A stretch of DNA of 64,000 nt from an uncultured Lachnospiraceae bacterium (GCA_944376125.1 CALWBQ010000038.1:31295-95294), one strand, 5' to 3'. Positions 41,875 through 51,282 are shown, counted from the first letter of the stretch. Notes: generated from the sequence alone by a model not told the origin. Numbers and translations are program-made.

Positions 41875-42879
41875 ATGCTGATATTACCAGAAGGATATGA
41901 TCCGCGGCTGACGGTCAGGGAGACTCAGGAAGCAATCAAGTACATTCGAGATACATTCCAGAAAGAGTTTGGAAGAGAAATGAATCTGGAGAGAATCTCT
42001 GCTCCGCTCTTTGTAAAAAAGGCTTCTGGCTTGAATGATGACCTGAATGGTGTGGAGCGGCCAGTTCAGTTTGATCTTCTGGAAGAGCCAGGAGAAGTTG
42101 TAGAAGTGGTCCAGTCTCTGGCAAAATGGAAGAGAATGGCGCTGAAGCGCTACGGCTTTCAGCCGGGAGAAGGGCTTTACACCAATATGAACGCTATCCG
42201 GCGGGATGAGGTTTTGGATAATCTTCACTCCTGCTATGTTGACCAGTGGGACTGGGAGAAGGTTATCACGAAAGAAGAGCGGAATCTGGAGACCCTGGAG
42301 GCCACTGTGAGAACAATTTTCAAAGTGATCAAACATATGGAGCATGAAGTTTGGTACAAATATCCCCAGGCGGTAAAAAAACTTCCGGAAGACATTACCT
42401 TTATCACTACCCAAGAGTTGGAAGACCGCTATCCTGACAAAACACCTAAGGAGAGGGAAAACCTTATCACCCAGGAATATGGCTGCGTATTTCTGATGAA
42501 GATCGGCGACAAGCTGGCCAGCGGAGAACCCCATGATGGCCGGGCCCCGGACTATGACGACTGGCAGTTAAACGGAGATATTTTATTCTGGTTTGAAACT
42601 CTGGGCTGCGCCTTGGAAGTCTCCAGTATGGGAATCCGGGTGGACGAAAAGTCGCTGGATGAGCAGCTTACGAAGGCAGGCTGCGACGACCGAAGGAATC
42701 TGCCCTACCACAAGATGCTTCTGGCTGGGGAGCTTCCGTACACGATTGGAGGCGGCATCGGCCAGTCCCGGCTCTGTATGCTGCTGCTGGACCGCGCTCA
42801 TGTGGGAGAAGTTCAGGCTAGTGTGTGGCCTGATGAGATGCGTAAGGTTTGTGAAGAACATAAAATATTCCTTCTATAA
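41875..42879 (+). CDS. asnA: Aspartate-ammonia ligase (asparagine synthetase A)
   Basis: 334 residues, normal length. Matches AsnA throughout: the start [70 protein letters not shown], and the end [34 protein letters not shown]. It makes asparagine from aspartate, ammonia and ATP and is related to class II aminoacyl-tRNA synthetases. Single gene with its own promoter candidate and terminator. Confidence 0.96.
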   Translation: MLILPEGYDPRLTVRETQEAIKYIRDTFQKEFGREMNLERISAPLFVKKASGLNDDLNGVERPVQFDLLEEPGEVVEVVQSLAKWKRMALKRYGFQPGEGLYTNMNAIRRDEVLDNLHSCYVDQWDWEKVITKEERNLETLEATVRTIFKVIKHMEHEVWYKYPQAVKKLPEDITFITTQELEDRYPDKTPKERENLITQEYGCVFLMKIGDKLASGEPHDGRAPDYDDWQLNGDILFWFETLGCALEVSSMGIRVDEKSLDEQLTKAGCDDRRNLPYHKMLLAGELPYTIGGGIGQSRLCMLLLDRAHVGEVQASVWPDEMRKVCEEHKIFLL

Positions 42880-42890
42880 ATATGTAATGT

Positions 42891-42928
42891 AAAGGCTGAC
42901 ACAGACAATCTGTGCAGCCTTTTATTTT
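42891..42928 (+). terminator. Terminator after asnA
   Basis: AAAGGCTG (42891-42898) with CAGCCTTT, plus inner CACAG/CTGTG pairs, followed by TTTTATTTT. Confidence 0.85.
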
Positions 42929-42964
42929 CGGGAAAAATTTGAATAACGCAGAAAGATATTTTGT

Positions 42965-43696
42965 CTAGGTACGCAGCACTGATGCTGCCTTCGGCAAAAA
43001 TTCGGCAGCCTTTTTAAGAGAGGTATTGACTACCAGATTTTCCGGGAAATCGACTTCTTTTAATAGGTTCATGGCCAGCTCATGGCCTCCTACTTCGCAG
43101 TAAAAATGGGCGTCGCTGTTGACAATGATGTGGGTTTGATAGCGGCGGCACTGCTCCAAGATCGCGATGCAGTTTTCGCGGGAATTTTTCCGAAAGCTCT
43201 TTGGCGACAGGGAAGAATTGTTGATCTCCAACAGTTTGCCGTGCTCTGCGGCTGCCGCGGCTAGAGATTCATAATCGGCCGGGAATCTGCCATCATCAGG
43301 GTGGCCAATGATCTGGACGTAAGGATTTTCAATGGCAGCTAAATAGGCAGAGGTATTCTCCGAAGTTGTCTTCCCTGTATAGCAGGTAGGATGGATGCTG
43401 GCAATGGCATAATCCAGCTTTTCCAGGGTGCGCTCCGAAAGATCTACAGTTCCGGACGGGTTCAGGATGTTCAGTTCAGCTCCCATCACCACCTTTATAC
43501 CAAAGAGTTCCCTGGGGATGACTTTAAAATTGATAAAATAGTGGGCTCCCAGAGTCCCCTCCATGGCGGGACCGTGATCGGAACAGCCGTACAGCTCAAG
43601 ACCGCGATCTGCTGCTGCGCGGATCATTTCTGTCAGTGTGCTGTAGGCATGGACGCTGGCAATCGTGTGAGTGTGAAGATCCATCCTGTCATGCAT
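42965..43696 (-). CDS. PHP-family phosphatase/phosphoesterase (YcdX type)
   Basis: 243 residues from ATG 43696, AGAGGGA eight bases upstream. The open frame continues 82 codons further into two copies of a dispersed repeat, and that extension is not credible. PHP metal motifs: MDLHTHTIASVHAYST, YGCSDHGPAM, MGAELNIL, ASIHPTCY, IIGHPDDGRFP and IVNSDAHFY. YcdX-like enzymes bind three zinc ions and act on phosphate esters. No partner genes. Confidence 0.9.
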   Translation of the reverse strand: MHDRMDLHTHTIASVHAYSTLTEMIRAAADRGLELYGCSDHGPAMEGTLGAHYFINFKVIPRELFGIKVVMGAELNILNPSGTVDLSERTLEKLDYAIASIHPTCYTGKTTSENTSAYLAAIENPYVQIIGHPDDGRFPADYESLAAAAAEHGKLLEINNSSLSPKSFRKNSRENCIAILEQCRRYQTHIIVNSDAHFYCEVGGHELAMNLLKEVDFPENLVVNTSLKKAAEFLPKAASVLRT

Positions 43697-43744
43697 AAAT
43701 ATTCCCTCTTTCTTATTGAACCTGATATTGTGAATGTGACTCTG

Positions 43745-43848
43745 TTTCAAGATATGGCGCTTCCGGCCAACCTCAGCGCCCAGATTTCTGCGGTGAACGC
43801 AGAAACCGGTATGCGCAGGTATAATAACCACTTTGCGGTTATTATACC
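43745..43848 (-). repeat. Dispersed palindromic repeat, copy 2 (partly diverged)
   Basis: On the minus strand it starts with the GGTATAATAACC hairpin (43818-43848, one A/C mismatch in the stem), then the TTCTGCG/CGCAGAA hairpin and a diverged tail. It lies in tandem with copy 3 at a spacing of 111 bases. Confidence 0.8.
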
Positions 43849-43959
43849 ATGTCCCTTCGGGCCATGGCAGCCTCCGGCGGATTTTAGCGCCCGGATTTCT
43901 GCGGTGAACGCAGAAACCGGTATGCGCAGGTATAATAACCACTTTGCGGTTATTATACC
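43849..43959 (-). repeat. Dispersed palindromic repeat, copy 3
   Basis: Same unit as copy 2, minus orientation, hairpin at 43929-43959. Its tail (CCGCCGGAGGCTGCCATG) matches copy 1 closely. The hairpin carries TATAAT strings on both strands, so read-out promoters are possible. Confidence 0.8.
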
Positions 43960-44055
43960 ATAATGAACGGAAGCAGGGCAGGGGGAATATTTCATTAAAT
44001 TTTCGTAAAACTATAGAAAATTACCTCCGTTTGTGATTAAATAGTAGGAGGAAAA

Positions 44056-44091
44056 ATGGGCGCTCAGGCGGCTGTGCCCCGAGCGTTTTAA
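44056..44091 (+). CDS. Possible 11-codon leader peptide before the S1-domain gene
   Basis: ATG 44056 follows a strong AGGAGG and encodes MGAQAAVPRAF, ending 27 bases before the S1-protein start. The codons overlap a CGCTC/GAGCG hairpin followed by TTTTAAATTT. This could be an upstream regulatory frame, or a chance frame in a weak terminator. Together with repeats 2 and 3 this accounts for most of the 43697-44118 gap. Confidence 0.35.
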   Translation: MGAQAAVPRAF

Positions 44092-44118
44092 ATTTGACAG
44101 AAAAGGAAGGGTGGTACC

Positions 44119-45030
44119 ATGGAAGACGAAATCAAAACTGCCGAGACAATGGAAGACTATGCAGAGGAGCTGGAGGCATCGTTTAAGAAAGTCCGGGAAG
44201 GGGACATTCTGACGGGAACCGTAATCAGCGTGGAGGATGACCGGGTAGTCGTAGATCTGAAATATTATGCAGAAGGCATTATTACCAAAGAAAACTTCAG
44301 CAGTGACCCGGATTTGAACCTGAAAGAATCTGTCCACGTGGGCGATGAGATCAGCGCCACAGTGATTAAGACGGATGACGGAGAGGGAAATATTCTGCTG
44401 TCCAAAAAGGAAGCCAATGATGTCTTGGCTTGGGATAAGCTGAAACAGATGATGGAGGAACGGACCATCGTGCCGGTGAAGATCAGCGAGATTGTCAAGG
44501 GCGGCGCTGTTGCTTACCTGGAGGGGATCCGCGGCTTTATCCCGGCATCCAAGCTGGCGGCCGAGTACGTAGAAAATTTGGATGAGTGGAATGGAAAGAC
44601 CATTGAGGTCACTGTAATCACAGCTGATGAAGACCAGAAGCGCCTGGTTCTTTCCGGCCGCGAGGTGGCTCGCGCAAAGAAGGCGGAGGAGACCAGAAAG
44701 AAGGTTGAAAAGTGCCAGGTTGGCGCAGTGATGGAGGGGACTGTCGAGACACTGAAAGACTACGGTGCTTTTGTGACTTTGGAAAACGGCCTGACAGGAC
44801 TCCTCCATATTTCCCAGATCAGCAATCAGAGAATTAAACATCCTGGTGCAGTGCTGAAGGAGGGACAGACCGTAAAGGTCAAGATCATAGGGCTGAAGGA
44901 CGGCAAGATCAGCTTGAGTATGAAGGCAGTCGAATCCCAGGACGAGCCGGAAGAGGTATTTGACTATAAAGAAAGCGGCAATGCGACGACTGGCCTCGGA
45001 GCGCTCTTAAAGGGTATCAAGCTGTCCTGA
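44119..45030 (+). CDS. S1 RNA-binding domain protein (RpsA-like, three S1 domains)
   Basis: 303 residues. Three S1 domains: ~residues 19-95 (GDILTGTVISVEDDRVVVDL), ~105-185 (VPVKISEIVKGGAVAYLEGI) and ~203-275 (GAVMEGTVETLKDYGAFVTL, then GLTGLLHISQIS). The third is the best-conserved RNA-binding copy. Low-GC Gram-positives carry such short S1 homologues, thought to help translation of some mRNAs. The terminal ~25 residues are acidic and flexible. It is followed 21 bases later by an alarmone synthetase gene. Confidence 0.9.
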   Translation: MEDEIKTAETMEDYAEELEASFKKVREGDILTGTVISVEDDRVVVDLKYYAEGIITKENFSSDPDLNLKESVHVGDEISATVIKTDDGEGNILLSKKEANDVLAWDKLKQMMEERTIVPVKISEIVKGGAVAYLEGIRGFIPASKLAAEYVENLDEWNGKTIEVTVITADEDQKRLVLSGREVARAKKAEETRKKVEKCQVGAVMEGTVETLKDYGAFVTLENGLTGLLHISQISNQRIKHPGAVLKEGQTVKVKIIGLKDGKISLSMKAVESQDEPEEVFDYKESGNATTGLGALLKGIKLS

Positions 45031-45051
45031 GACGTAAGTGAGGTGTAGGAT

Positions 45052-45726
45052 ATGGCACAGAATTTCCGAAAAGTCGAGCAGGTAGACCAGTGGAAAGAGA
45101 TGATGTTCCTTTACGGCGCCGCTTTAAAGGAAATCAATGCCAAGATAGAAATTATGAACGATGAGTTCGAGGAGCGCTATGGGCACAGTCCTATTGAACA
45201 CATCAAATCCCGTCTGAAGACTCCTGACAGTATTGTCAGAAAGCTGAAGGCAGACGGATATGAAGTTACGATTGAGAACATGAAGGAAAAGCTCAATGAC
45301 ATTGCCGGGATCCGGGTGATCTGTTCCTTCATGTCAGATATTTACCAAATTGCAGACATGATATCCCGGCAGGCAGACGTGACAGTCTTGTATGTAAAAG
45401 ATTATATTAAAAATCCTAAGCCCAACGGCTATAAGAGCTACCACATGGTAGTGACCATACCAGTATATCTGTCAGACGGGGCTGTGGATACTAAGGTAGA
45501 GATCCAGATCCGGACGGTAGCCATGGATTTTTGGGCCAGTCTGGAGCACAAGATCGCCTACAAGCTGGTGGGCAACCCTCCTGGCAACCTGATGAGGGAG
45601 CTGAAGGCTTGTGCGGATATGGTAGATATTTTGGATGCCAAGATGTTCTCCCTGAACAAAGCAATCACGGCGATTGTGGAGGCAAGAGAGTCCTGGGCAA
45701 AGGAAGAAACGGAAGGCGAATCGTGA
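45052..45726 (+). CDS. Small alarmone (p)ppGpp synthetase (RelQ/YjbM type)
   Basis: 224 residues, synthetase domain only. Motifs: RLKTPDSIVRKLKADGYEVT, MKEKLNDIAGIRVICSFMSD, KDYIKNPKPNGYKSYHMVVT and VEIQIRTVAMDFWASLEHKI. These carry the ATP and GDP/GTP binding residues of RelA_SpoT synthetases. There is no hydrolase, TGS or ACT domain. It makes (p)ppGpp in stress; the long-form Rel is not in this window. The stop overlaps the following GTG start. Confidence 0.93.
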   Translation: MAQNFRKVEQVDQWKEMMFLYGAALKEINAKIEIMNDEFEERYGHSPIEHIKSRLKTPDSIVRKLKADGYEVTIENMKEKLNDIAGIRVICSFMSDIYQIADMISRQADVTVLYVKDYIKNPKPNGYKSYHMVVTIPVYLSDGAVDTKVEIQIRTVAMDFWASLEHKIAYKLVGNPPGNLMRELKACADMVDILDAKMFSLNKAITAIVEARESWAKEETEGES

Positions 45727-47525
45727 AGTCGCAGCTAAAGGGCATGTTTGCCACGCTCCGGCTGAATTTGAAAAATGTTTTGATTTTTGAGCTGCTGTAC
45801 CGGCTGATCACTCTTCCGGGGTACATCTGGCTGACAGGAGCGGGAATGAAATGGGCCATGAGGTGCTCGGGTTACAGCTATATCACCTTAGGGAACCTGG
45901 GAGCATTTTTGCTGAAACCCTGGACGATTGGGTGGCTGGCTGTTTCGTGCTTTCTGGGAATCGTGCTCCTGTGGGCTGAGAGCAGCTGTCTGACAGCAGT
46001 GTATCAGGCGGCTGCGTACTACCGGTTTCTCAGACCGGCGGATATTGTCTCCAATGGACTGTCCATAGCTGTTTCGCTGTTTCGCAGAAAATGCTGGCAG
46101 CCTTTGGGGCTGACAGCGGCAGAGTACAGCCTGCTCAATATTTATCTGATATTCTGGATCTTGAGCCGAGTCAAACCGGTTAATTTCGTGATGGATGAGC
46201 TGATGGCGCAGCCGGCCGGCCGGCTTGGGGTTGTGCTGCTGGTAGTATTTTTGGTACTGTATACAGTGCCGAGGCTGTTTGCTGTCCATTACTTTGCTGC
46301 AGAGCAGAGATCCTGGCGGGACAGCGCGGAGGACAGCAAAGAATTATTCTGCAGGCATTGGAGAAGGATTCTCCCGCCTCTTATTATCGTCAATGCGGCT
46401 ATCATTGCGTTTATGTTTCTTCTGAGAAATGGAGCGGTTTTGGCGGCAGCTCTGCTGACAGAAATTTTGGTCAGCAGGGAGCTGGAGTTGGCGGTGCTGA
46501 CGCAGCTCTGTGACAGGATCTCCCTGGCAGTTTTGTTTCTTGCCAGCCTGTTTTTGGCAGTGGGGAACAGCGCCCTGAAGACGTTCCTCTATCATCGGCT
46601 GGAGAGCCGTTCCGGCGGCCTTGAGTGGTGGCAGGGGATGAATATGTATCCCATTAGAGTCACAAAAAGACGGATTTTAACAGCAGCGGCTGCAGCCTGC
46701 GGAGTAAGCTGCTTTTTCATTTTTGATATGGTGTACAATGGTTCAGTTATCGGGCCGGATATGCTGTCTGAGATTCAGATCACAGCTCATCGGGGAAGCT
46801 CCCAGTCAGCACCTGAGAATACGATGGCATCGCTGGAAGCGGCAGTGGAGGAGCTGGCGGATTATGCAGAGATTGATGTCCAGTACAGCAGTGACCGGGT
46901 CATTGTGGTCTGCCACGATACAAATTTGTCCAGGGTCGCCGGGACAGACAAAAAAGTGGAGGATCTGACATTCGAAGAACTGCAGGAATTGGATGTAGGA
47001 AGCTGGTTTTCTGAGAAGTTTTCCGGTGAGCGCATCCCGTCCCTGGAGGAAGTTCTGGATTATTGTAAAGGAAAAATTAATTTAAATATTGAAATAAAAA
47101 ATATTGGCAGAGATACGGACCTTCCGGAGGCTGTGGCGGCCATGATCCAGGAGAAGGATATGGCAGATCAGTGTGTGGTTACGTCGGTGAGTCTTTCCTA
47201 TCTGGAGCAGGTAAAAAAGGCAGAGCCAGATATCCGGACGGGATTTATTGCGGCGGCGGCCTACGGGGATTATTACTCTACACCGTATGTAGACTTTATC
47301 AGCCTCCGATCCAGCCTTGTCACCAGAGGGCTGGTAGAGAGGGCCCATGAGGCAGGGCGGGCAGTCCATGCGTGGACGGTCAATACGCCCCGAGAGATCC
47401 GGCAGATGGAGCAGGCGGGGGTGGACAATATTATTACAGACTACCCGGTGATGGCCAGAAATCTTCTGTATCAGGAAGAGGGCCCCAGAACGCTGATGGA
47501 GATGGTCCGTGCGGTGCTGAATTAA
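45723..47525 (+). CDS. Membrane-anchored glycerophosphodiester phosphodiesterase
   Basis: 600 residues from GTG 45723, overlapping the previous stop; ATG 45744 is an alternative. The N-terminal ~340 residues are a membrane domain of the GPDPase_memb type with about eight helices. The C-terminal GDPD domain begins at ITAHRGSSQSAPENTMASLE (catalytic His, Arg and Glu), continues with EIDVQYSSDRVIVVCHDTNL and ends in VDNIITDYPVMAR. It would hydrolyse glycerophosphodiesters or polyglycerol phosphate at the outer face. The open frame before 45723 is a shadow of the alarmone gene. Confidence 0.92.
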   Translation: MKSQLKGMFATLRLNLKNVLIFELLYRLITLPGYIWLTGAGMKWAMRCSGYSYITLGNLGAFLLKPWTIGWLAVSCFLGIVLLWAESSCLTAVYQAAAYYRFLRPADIVSNGLSIAVSLFRRKCWQPLGLTAAEYSLLNIYLIFWILSRVKPVNFVMDELMAQPAGRLGVVLLVVFLVLYTVPRLFAVHYFAAEQRSWRDSAEDSKELFCRHWRRILPPLIIVNAAIIAFMFLLRNGAVLAAALLTEILVSRELELAVLTQLCDRISLAVLFLASLFLAVGNSALKTFLYHRLESRSGGLEWWQGMNMYPIRVTKRRILTAAAAACGVSCFFIFDMVYNGSVIGPDMLSEIQITAHRGSSQSAPENTMASLEAAVEELADYAEIDVQYSSDRVIVVCHDTNLSRVAGTDKKVEDLTFEELQELDVGSWFSEKFSGERIPSLEEVLDYCKGKINLNIEIKNIGRDTDLPEAVAAMIQEKDMADQCVVTSVSLSYLEQVKKAEPDIRTGFIAAAAYGDYYSTPYVDFISLRSSLVTRGLVERAHEAGRAVHAWTVNTPREIRQMEQAGVDNIITDYPVMARNLLYQEEGPRTLMEMVRAVLN

Positions 47526-47537
47526 AGGAGATGGAAG

Positions 47538-47993
47538 ATGAAAGCGGTACTGCAGGTGGTTTCCCAGGCATCAGTAGCGGTAGATGGGAAAACTGTCGGG
47601 GAGATTCAAAAAGGATTCCTGATCTTTTTGGGCGTTTCCGACCAGGATGATGAAGAAGTGACAGAAAAAATGGCGGATAAGATATGCCGCCTGAGAATAT
47701 TTGCCGACGAAAACGGCAAGACGAACCTGTCTCTGGCAGATGCAGGAGGAGAGCTGCTGGTTATCAGCCAATTTACCCTGTACGCCGACTGCAGGAAGGG
47801 AAACCGGCCCAGCTTTATCAATGCCGGGGAGCCCTCCAAGGCGGAGAAACTTTATGAATATTTTGTGGAATGCTGCAGACGCCGCGGCCACCATGCGGAG
47901 CATGGCATATTTGGGGCAGATATGAAGGTTTCTCTGTGCAATGAAGGACCTTTTACCTTGGTTCTGGACAGCAGTGAGCTGTTTAAAAAATAG
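47538..47993 (+). CDS. dtd: D-aminoacyl-tRNA deacylase
   Basis: 151 residues, normal length. Motifs [40 protein letters not shown] (the SQFTL active-site loop) and a C-terminal [20 protein letters not shown], here NEGPFT in place of the common NDGPVT. It removes D-amino acids from tRNA. ATG 47538 follows AAAGGAGATGG, and the gene lies 12 bases after the GDPD gene, probably in the same operon. Confidence 0.95.
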   Translation: MKAVLQVVSQASVAVDGKTVGEIQKGFLIFLGVSDQDDEEVTEKMADKICRLRIFADENGKTNLSLADAGGELLVISQFTLYADCRKGNRPSFINAGEPSKAEKLYEYFVECCRRRGHHAEHGIFGADMKVSLCNEGPFTLVLDSSELFKK

Positions 47994-48044
47994 CAGAGCA
48001 GCCAATTAGATAGAAAAATGATCGATAAACGGAGGAAAGATACT

Positions 48045-49439
48045 ATGGCTAAGAGAACAAAAGGACAGGACTTGGTTGAGAAGCTGACCTGGAGCGCGCC
48101 TAATATTGGGAAAGAGGCGCCCAAGCAGACCTCCAAGGCCAATAAATTTTGCGAAGGCTACAAACAATTTTTAAATGAGGCTAAGACGGAACGGGAATGT
48201 GTGACAGCGATTGTGTACCGCCTGAGCAAGGCCGGATACAGGCCCTATGACAAACATGCAGTTTATCAGCCGGGCGACAAGGTGTACTATGTAAACCGGA
48301 AAAAATCGGTCATTGCCACTACATTTGGCGAGGAGCCGATGGAGGAGGGGCTGCGTCTGAACGGGGCTCATATTGATTCCCCCCGCCTTGATTTGAAGCC
48401 CAATCCGCTGTATGAGAAGGACGACATGGCTTTGTTTAAGACCCACTACTATGGAGGGATCCGCAAATACCAGTGGACAGCGATTCCCCTGGCGATCCAC
48501 GGTGTAGTGGTAAAGAAAAACGGGGAGATTGTAAATGTGGTAATTGGGGAGGACGAGAGAGATCCGGTATTCTGCGTAACGGATCTGCTGCCCCACCTTG
48601 CTGCAAAGCAGAATGAGAGAAAACTGGGGGATGGCATACGCGGAGAAGAGCTGAATGTTGTCATCGGTTCCCTGCCCTACCAGGATGAAGAGATAAAAGA
48701 GCCGGTCAAGCTGCTGGCTCTGCAGATGCTGTATGAGAAATACGGGATGACGGAGGCTGATTTTTACCGGGCTGAGATTGAGATCGTTCCGGCCTTTAAG
48801 GCTGTGGATGTAGGGCTAGACAGAAGCATGGTGGGCGCCTACGGGCAGGATGACAGAGTCTGCGCGTATACAGCGCTGATGGCTGAGATTGAGATGGAGA
48901 ATCCCGCGCATACCACAGTCACGATCTTTGCAGACAAGGAGGAGATTGGATCTGAGGGCAATACTGGGCTGAATTCTGATTTTGTCCTTCACTATGTAGA
49001 AGATCTGGCAGAGCAGGCAGGAGCTGATATCCGCACGGTGCTCCGCAATTCTCTGTGCCTGTCGTCCGATGTAAATGCGGCATACGATCCCACCTTTGCG
49101 GATGTTTTTGAGCCGAAGAATGCCAGCTACATAAACAGGGGCTGCGTCCTGACAAAGTATACCGGGGCGAGAGGCAAGTCTGGTTCCAATGATGCCAGCG
49201 CAGAGACCATGGCAAAGGTGATTGCCATGATGGACGCTGAGGGTGTGTACTGGCAGGCTGGAGAGCTGGGAGCCGTAGATGCAGGCGGCGGCGGAACCAT
49301 TGCCAAATTTGTCTCCCATATGGATGTGGACACGGTAGATCTGGGAGTTCCGGTTTTGTCCATGCATTCCCCGTTTGAACTGACAGCGAAACTGGATGTC
49401 TTTAACACTTATAAGGCATTCAAGGCATTTTATAAATAA
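48045..49439 (+). CDS. M18-family aspartyl aminopeptidase-type zinc peptidase
   Basis: 464 residues from ATG 48045 with ACGGAGGAAAG upstream. Metal-site motifs of M18: LNGAHIDSPRLDLKPNPL, TIFADKEEIGSEGNTGLNSD (catalytic Glu pair), SSDVNAAYDP and the final VLSMHSPFELTAKLDV. It removes acidic or other N-terminal residues from peptides in the cytoplasm and usually assembles as a large tetrahedral complex. Own transcript end not obvious; a promoter for the next gene lies at 49490. Confidence 0.93.
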   Translation: MAKRTKGQDLVEKLTWSAPNIGKEAPKQTSKANKFCEGYKQFLNEAKTERECVTAIVYRLSKAGYRPYDKHAVYQPGDKVYYVNRKKSVIATTFGEEPMEEGLRLNGAHIDSPRLDLKPNPLYEKDDMALFKTHYYGGIRKYQWTAIPLAIHGVVVKKNGEIVNVVIGEDERDPVFCVTDLLPHLAAKQNERKLGDGIRGEELNVVIGSLPYQDEEIKEPVKLLALQMLYEKYGMTEADFYRAEIEIVPAFKAVDVGLDRSMVGAYGQDDRVCAYTALMAEIEMENPAHTTVTIFADKEEIGSEGNTGLNSDFVLHYVEDLAEQAGADIRTVLRNSLCLSSDVNAAYDPTFADVFEPKNASYINRGCVLTKYTGARGKSGSNDASAETMAKVIAMMDAEGVYWQAGELGAVDAGGGGTIAKFVSHMDVDTVDLGVPVLSMHSPFELTAKLDVFNTYKAFKAFYK

Positions 49440-49486
49440 CGGCTGTTGTGAATTTATGGGAAAGACTTTCTTTTCCGCAGGCAGTG

Positions 49487-49495
49487 TGCTATACT
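49487..49495 (+). promoter_or_regulatory. Extended -10 promoter before the PPIase lipoprotein gene
   Basis: TGC TATACT at 49487-49495, an extended -10; the -35 is weak. A GGGCCG-N7-CGGCCC hairpin follows in the 5' leader (around 49506-49526). Confidence 0.45.
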
Positions 49496-49553
49496 ACAGA
49501 GACCCGGGCCGGAAGGTTCGGCCCGGAAAATGGATAAGTTAGTGAGGAGAATT

Positions 49554-50663
49554 ATGAGAAAAGCAAAAATGTTATTCGTGTGCGGCGCGGCTGCAGCTCT
49601 GATGCTGGCAGGATGTTCCAGCCAGAACACAGAGACGGCGGCGGCTACAGAGACGGCGGCAGAGGCTGCAGGAGAGACAACAGCCGCAGCTAATGATGCC
49701 GAAGAGGATGTTCCGCAGGGAACCGTTGTCCTGGGGCAGTACAAGGGGATCGAGGTAACCCCTATGGACACCACACTGACGGACGAAGAGGTGGAGGAGC
49801 GTATTCAGAACATTCTGGATGCCAACCCAAACGTGGTTGAAGTGGACCGGGCGGCCCAGGAGGGAGATACGGTTAATATCGACTATGTAGGGAAAAAGGA
49901 CGGAGAAGCCTTTGACGGCGGCACTGCAGAAGGGTATGACCTGAAGCTGGGATCGGATTCCTTTATCGACGGGTTTGAGGATGGACTGATCGGAGCAAAA
50001 AAGGGTGATCAGCTTACTTTGGACCTGACATTCCCGGAGGATTACGGAAATGCAGAGTTGGCAGGCCAGGCAGTGACCTTTGATGTTACGGTAAATGCCG
50101 TTAAGGAAGAGCAGCCTGCTGAGCTGAATGACGAGTTTGTTCAGAGAATGAATCCAGATTCCGATATTACGACAGTAGAGCAGTACCGGGAGAGCATCCG
50201 GACCAGCATGCAGGAGTCCCTGGATTCTCAGGCGCTGATCCAGAAGCAGAATGATGTTCTGGAGGCTGTTATCTCTAACTGCCAGTTCAGCAATATTGAT
50301 GCCAGAGTTGAGAAGGAATTCGAGGAGCAGTGGGAGCAGATCAACAATATGGCGGCTATCTACGGCGTAGAGATCGAGATGTATGCCGCTATGTATGGCG
50401 CTTCCAGTGTTGATGATTTCGAGGAGATGGTGAAAGAGGATGTCAGCAATGGCATTAAGCTGGAATTGATGATGAATGCGGTGGCAGACGCAGAGGGAAT
50501 CACTCTGACTGACCAGGACTATGCGGATTTGGCGGAGTCTAACGGAGCGGAGAGCGTTGATGATCTGGTAGAGCAGTACGGACAGGATATGGTAGATGAG
50601 GCAGCCCTTCAGATCAAAGTGATGAACTTCCTGACAGATAATGCCGTAGAGGTATCAAAGTAA
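49554..50663 (+). CDS. Secreted trigger-factor-like FKBP peptidyl-prolyl isomerase lipoprotein
   Basis: 369 residues from ATG 49554 (GAGGAGAATT upstream). Lipobox LMLAGCSS, an Ala/Thr/Glu-rich linker, an FKBP domain (DTVNIDYVGKKDGEAFDGGT, then GSDSFIDGFEDGLIGAKKGD) and a helical C-terminal part like that of trigger factor. The ribosome-binding N-domain is missing, so it works outside the cell on folding of exported proteins. Automatic pipelines often label such proteins trigger factor. Confidence 0.9.
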   Translation: MRKAKMLFVCGAAAALMLAGCSSQNTETAAATETAAEAAGETTAAANDAEEDVPQGTVVLGQYKGIEVTPMDTTLTDEEVEERIQNILDANPNVVEVDRAAQEGDTVNIDYVGKKDGEAFDGGTAEGYDLKLGSDSFIDGFEDGLIGAKKGDQLTLDLTFPEDYGNAELAGQAVTFDVTVNAVKEEQPAELNDEFVQRMNPDSDITTVEQYRESIRTSMQESLDSQALIQKQNDVLEAVISNCQFSNIDARVEKEFEEQWEQINNMAAIYGVEIEMYAAMYGASSVDDFEEMVKEDVSNGIKLELMMNAVADAEGITLTDQDYADLAESNGAESVDDLVEQYGQDMVDEAALQIKVMNFLTDNAVEVSK

Positions 50664-50676
50664 ACGGAGGCGTGCC

Positions 50677-51282
50677 ATGCAGCTCTTGCAGGAGAGGATA
50701 AAGAGAGACGGGATTGTCCGTGAAGGCGGCGTCTTGAAGGTGGACAGCTTTTTAAATCACCAGATGGATATTGAATTGTTTGAGGAGATTGGAAAAGAAT
50801 TCCGCAGACGGTTTGACGGTGAGGAGATCACAAAAATATTGACCATAGAGGCCTCCGGGATCGGGATTGCCTGTATTGCGGCCCGGTATTTCCATGTGCC
50901 TGTAGTATTTGCCAAGAAAAATAAGACGAAAAACATTGCAGGGGATGTGTATACAGCCCGGGTGGAATCGTTCACTCATGGACGGGTTTACGACATTATG
51001 GTGTCGAAAGACTTTCTGGGGAAGGATGACAAAGTTCTGCTGATTGATGATTTTCTGGCGAATGGGAAAGCTCTGGAGGGCTTGGCACAGTTGGTGGAAG
51101 ACGCCGGAGCAAAATTAGTCGGAGCCGGCATCGTGATTGAAAAAGGCTTTCAGCGAGGAGGAGACGCTATCCGGAACCGGGGGATCCGGCTGGAATCTCT
51201 GGCAATTATTGACAGCATGGACGCAGCTTCCGGAACAATTGTGTTTCGGGAGCAGCAGAAGACATTGGACGGAGAAGACTAA
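50677..51282 (+). CDS. xpt: Xanthine phosphoribosyltransferase
   Basis: 201 residues. Type-I PRTase with Xpt features: LLQERIKRDGIVREGGVLKV, LNHQMDI, ILTIEASGIGIACIAARYFH, VPVVFAKKNK and the PRPP loop VLLIDDFLANGKAL. It salvages xanthine to XMP. Often controlled by a guanine riboswitch, but only 13 bases separate it from the previous gene and no aptamer is visible, so it depends on upstream transcription. Confidence 0.95.
   Translation: MQLLQERIKRDGIVREGGVLKVDSFLNHQMDIELFEEIGKEFRRRFDGEEITKILTIEASGIGIACIAARYFHVPVVFAKKNKTKNIAGDVYTARVESFTHGRVYDIMVSKDFLGKDDKVLLIDDFLANGKALEGLAQLVEDAGAKLVGAGIVIEKGFQRGGDAIRNRGIRLESLAIIDSMDAASGTIVFREQQKTLDGED

Noticed and set aside
43697..43942. N-terminal extension of the PHP phosphatase
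   Set aside because: The extra 82 codons come from two copies of the dispersed repeat. The proper start with ribosome binding site is ATG 43696.
43745..43959. Short CRISPR array
   Set aside because: Only two units here; the whole 111-base unit is repeated rather than a short repeat with unique spacers, and there are no cas genes.
45531..45722. Longer start for the GDPD gene
   Set aside because: Shadow of the alarmone synthetase gene; composition and homology begin at 45723.
50600..50676. Guanine riboswitch before xpt
   Set aside because: Only 13 bases of intergenic space, with the preceding coding sequence continuous.
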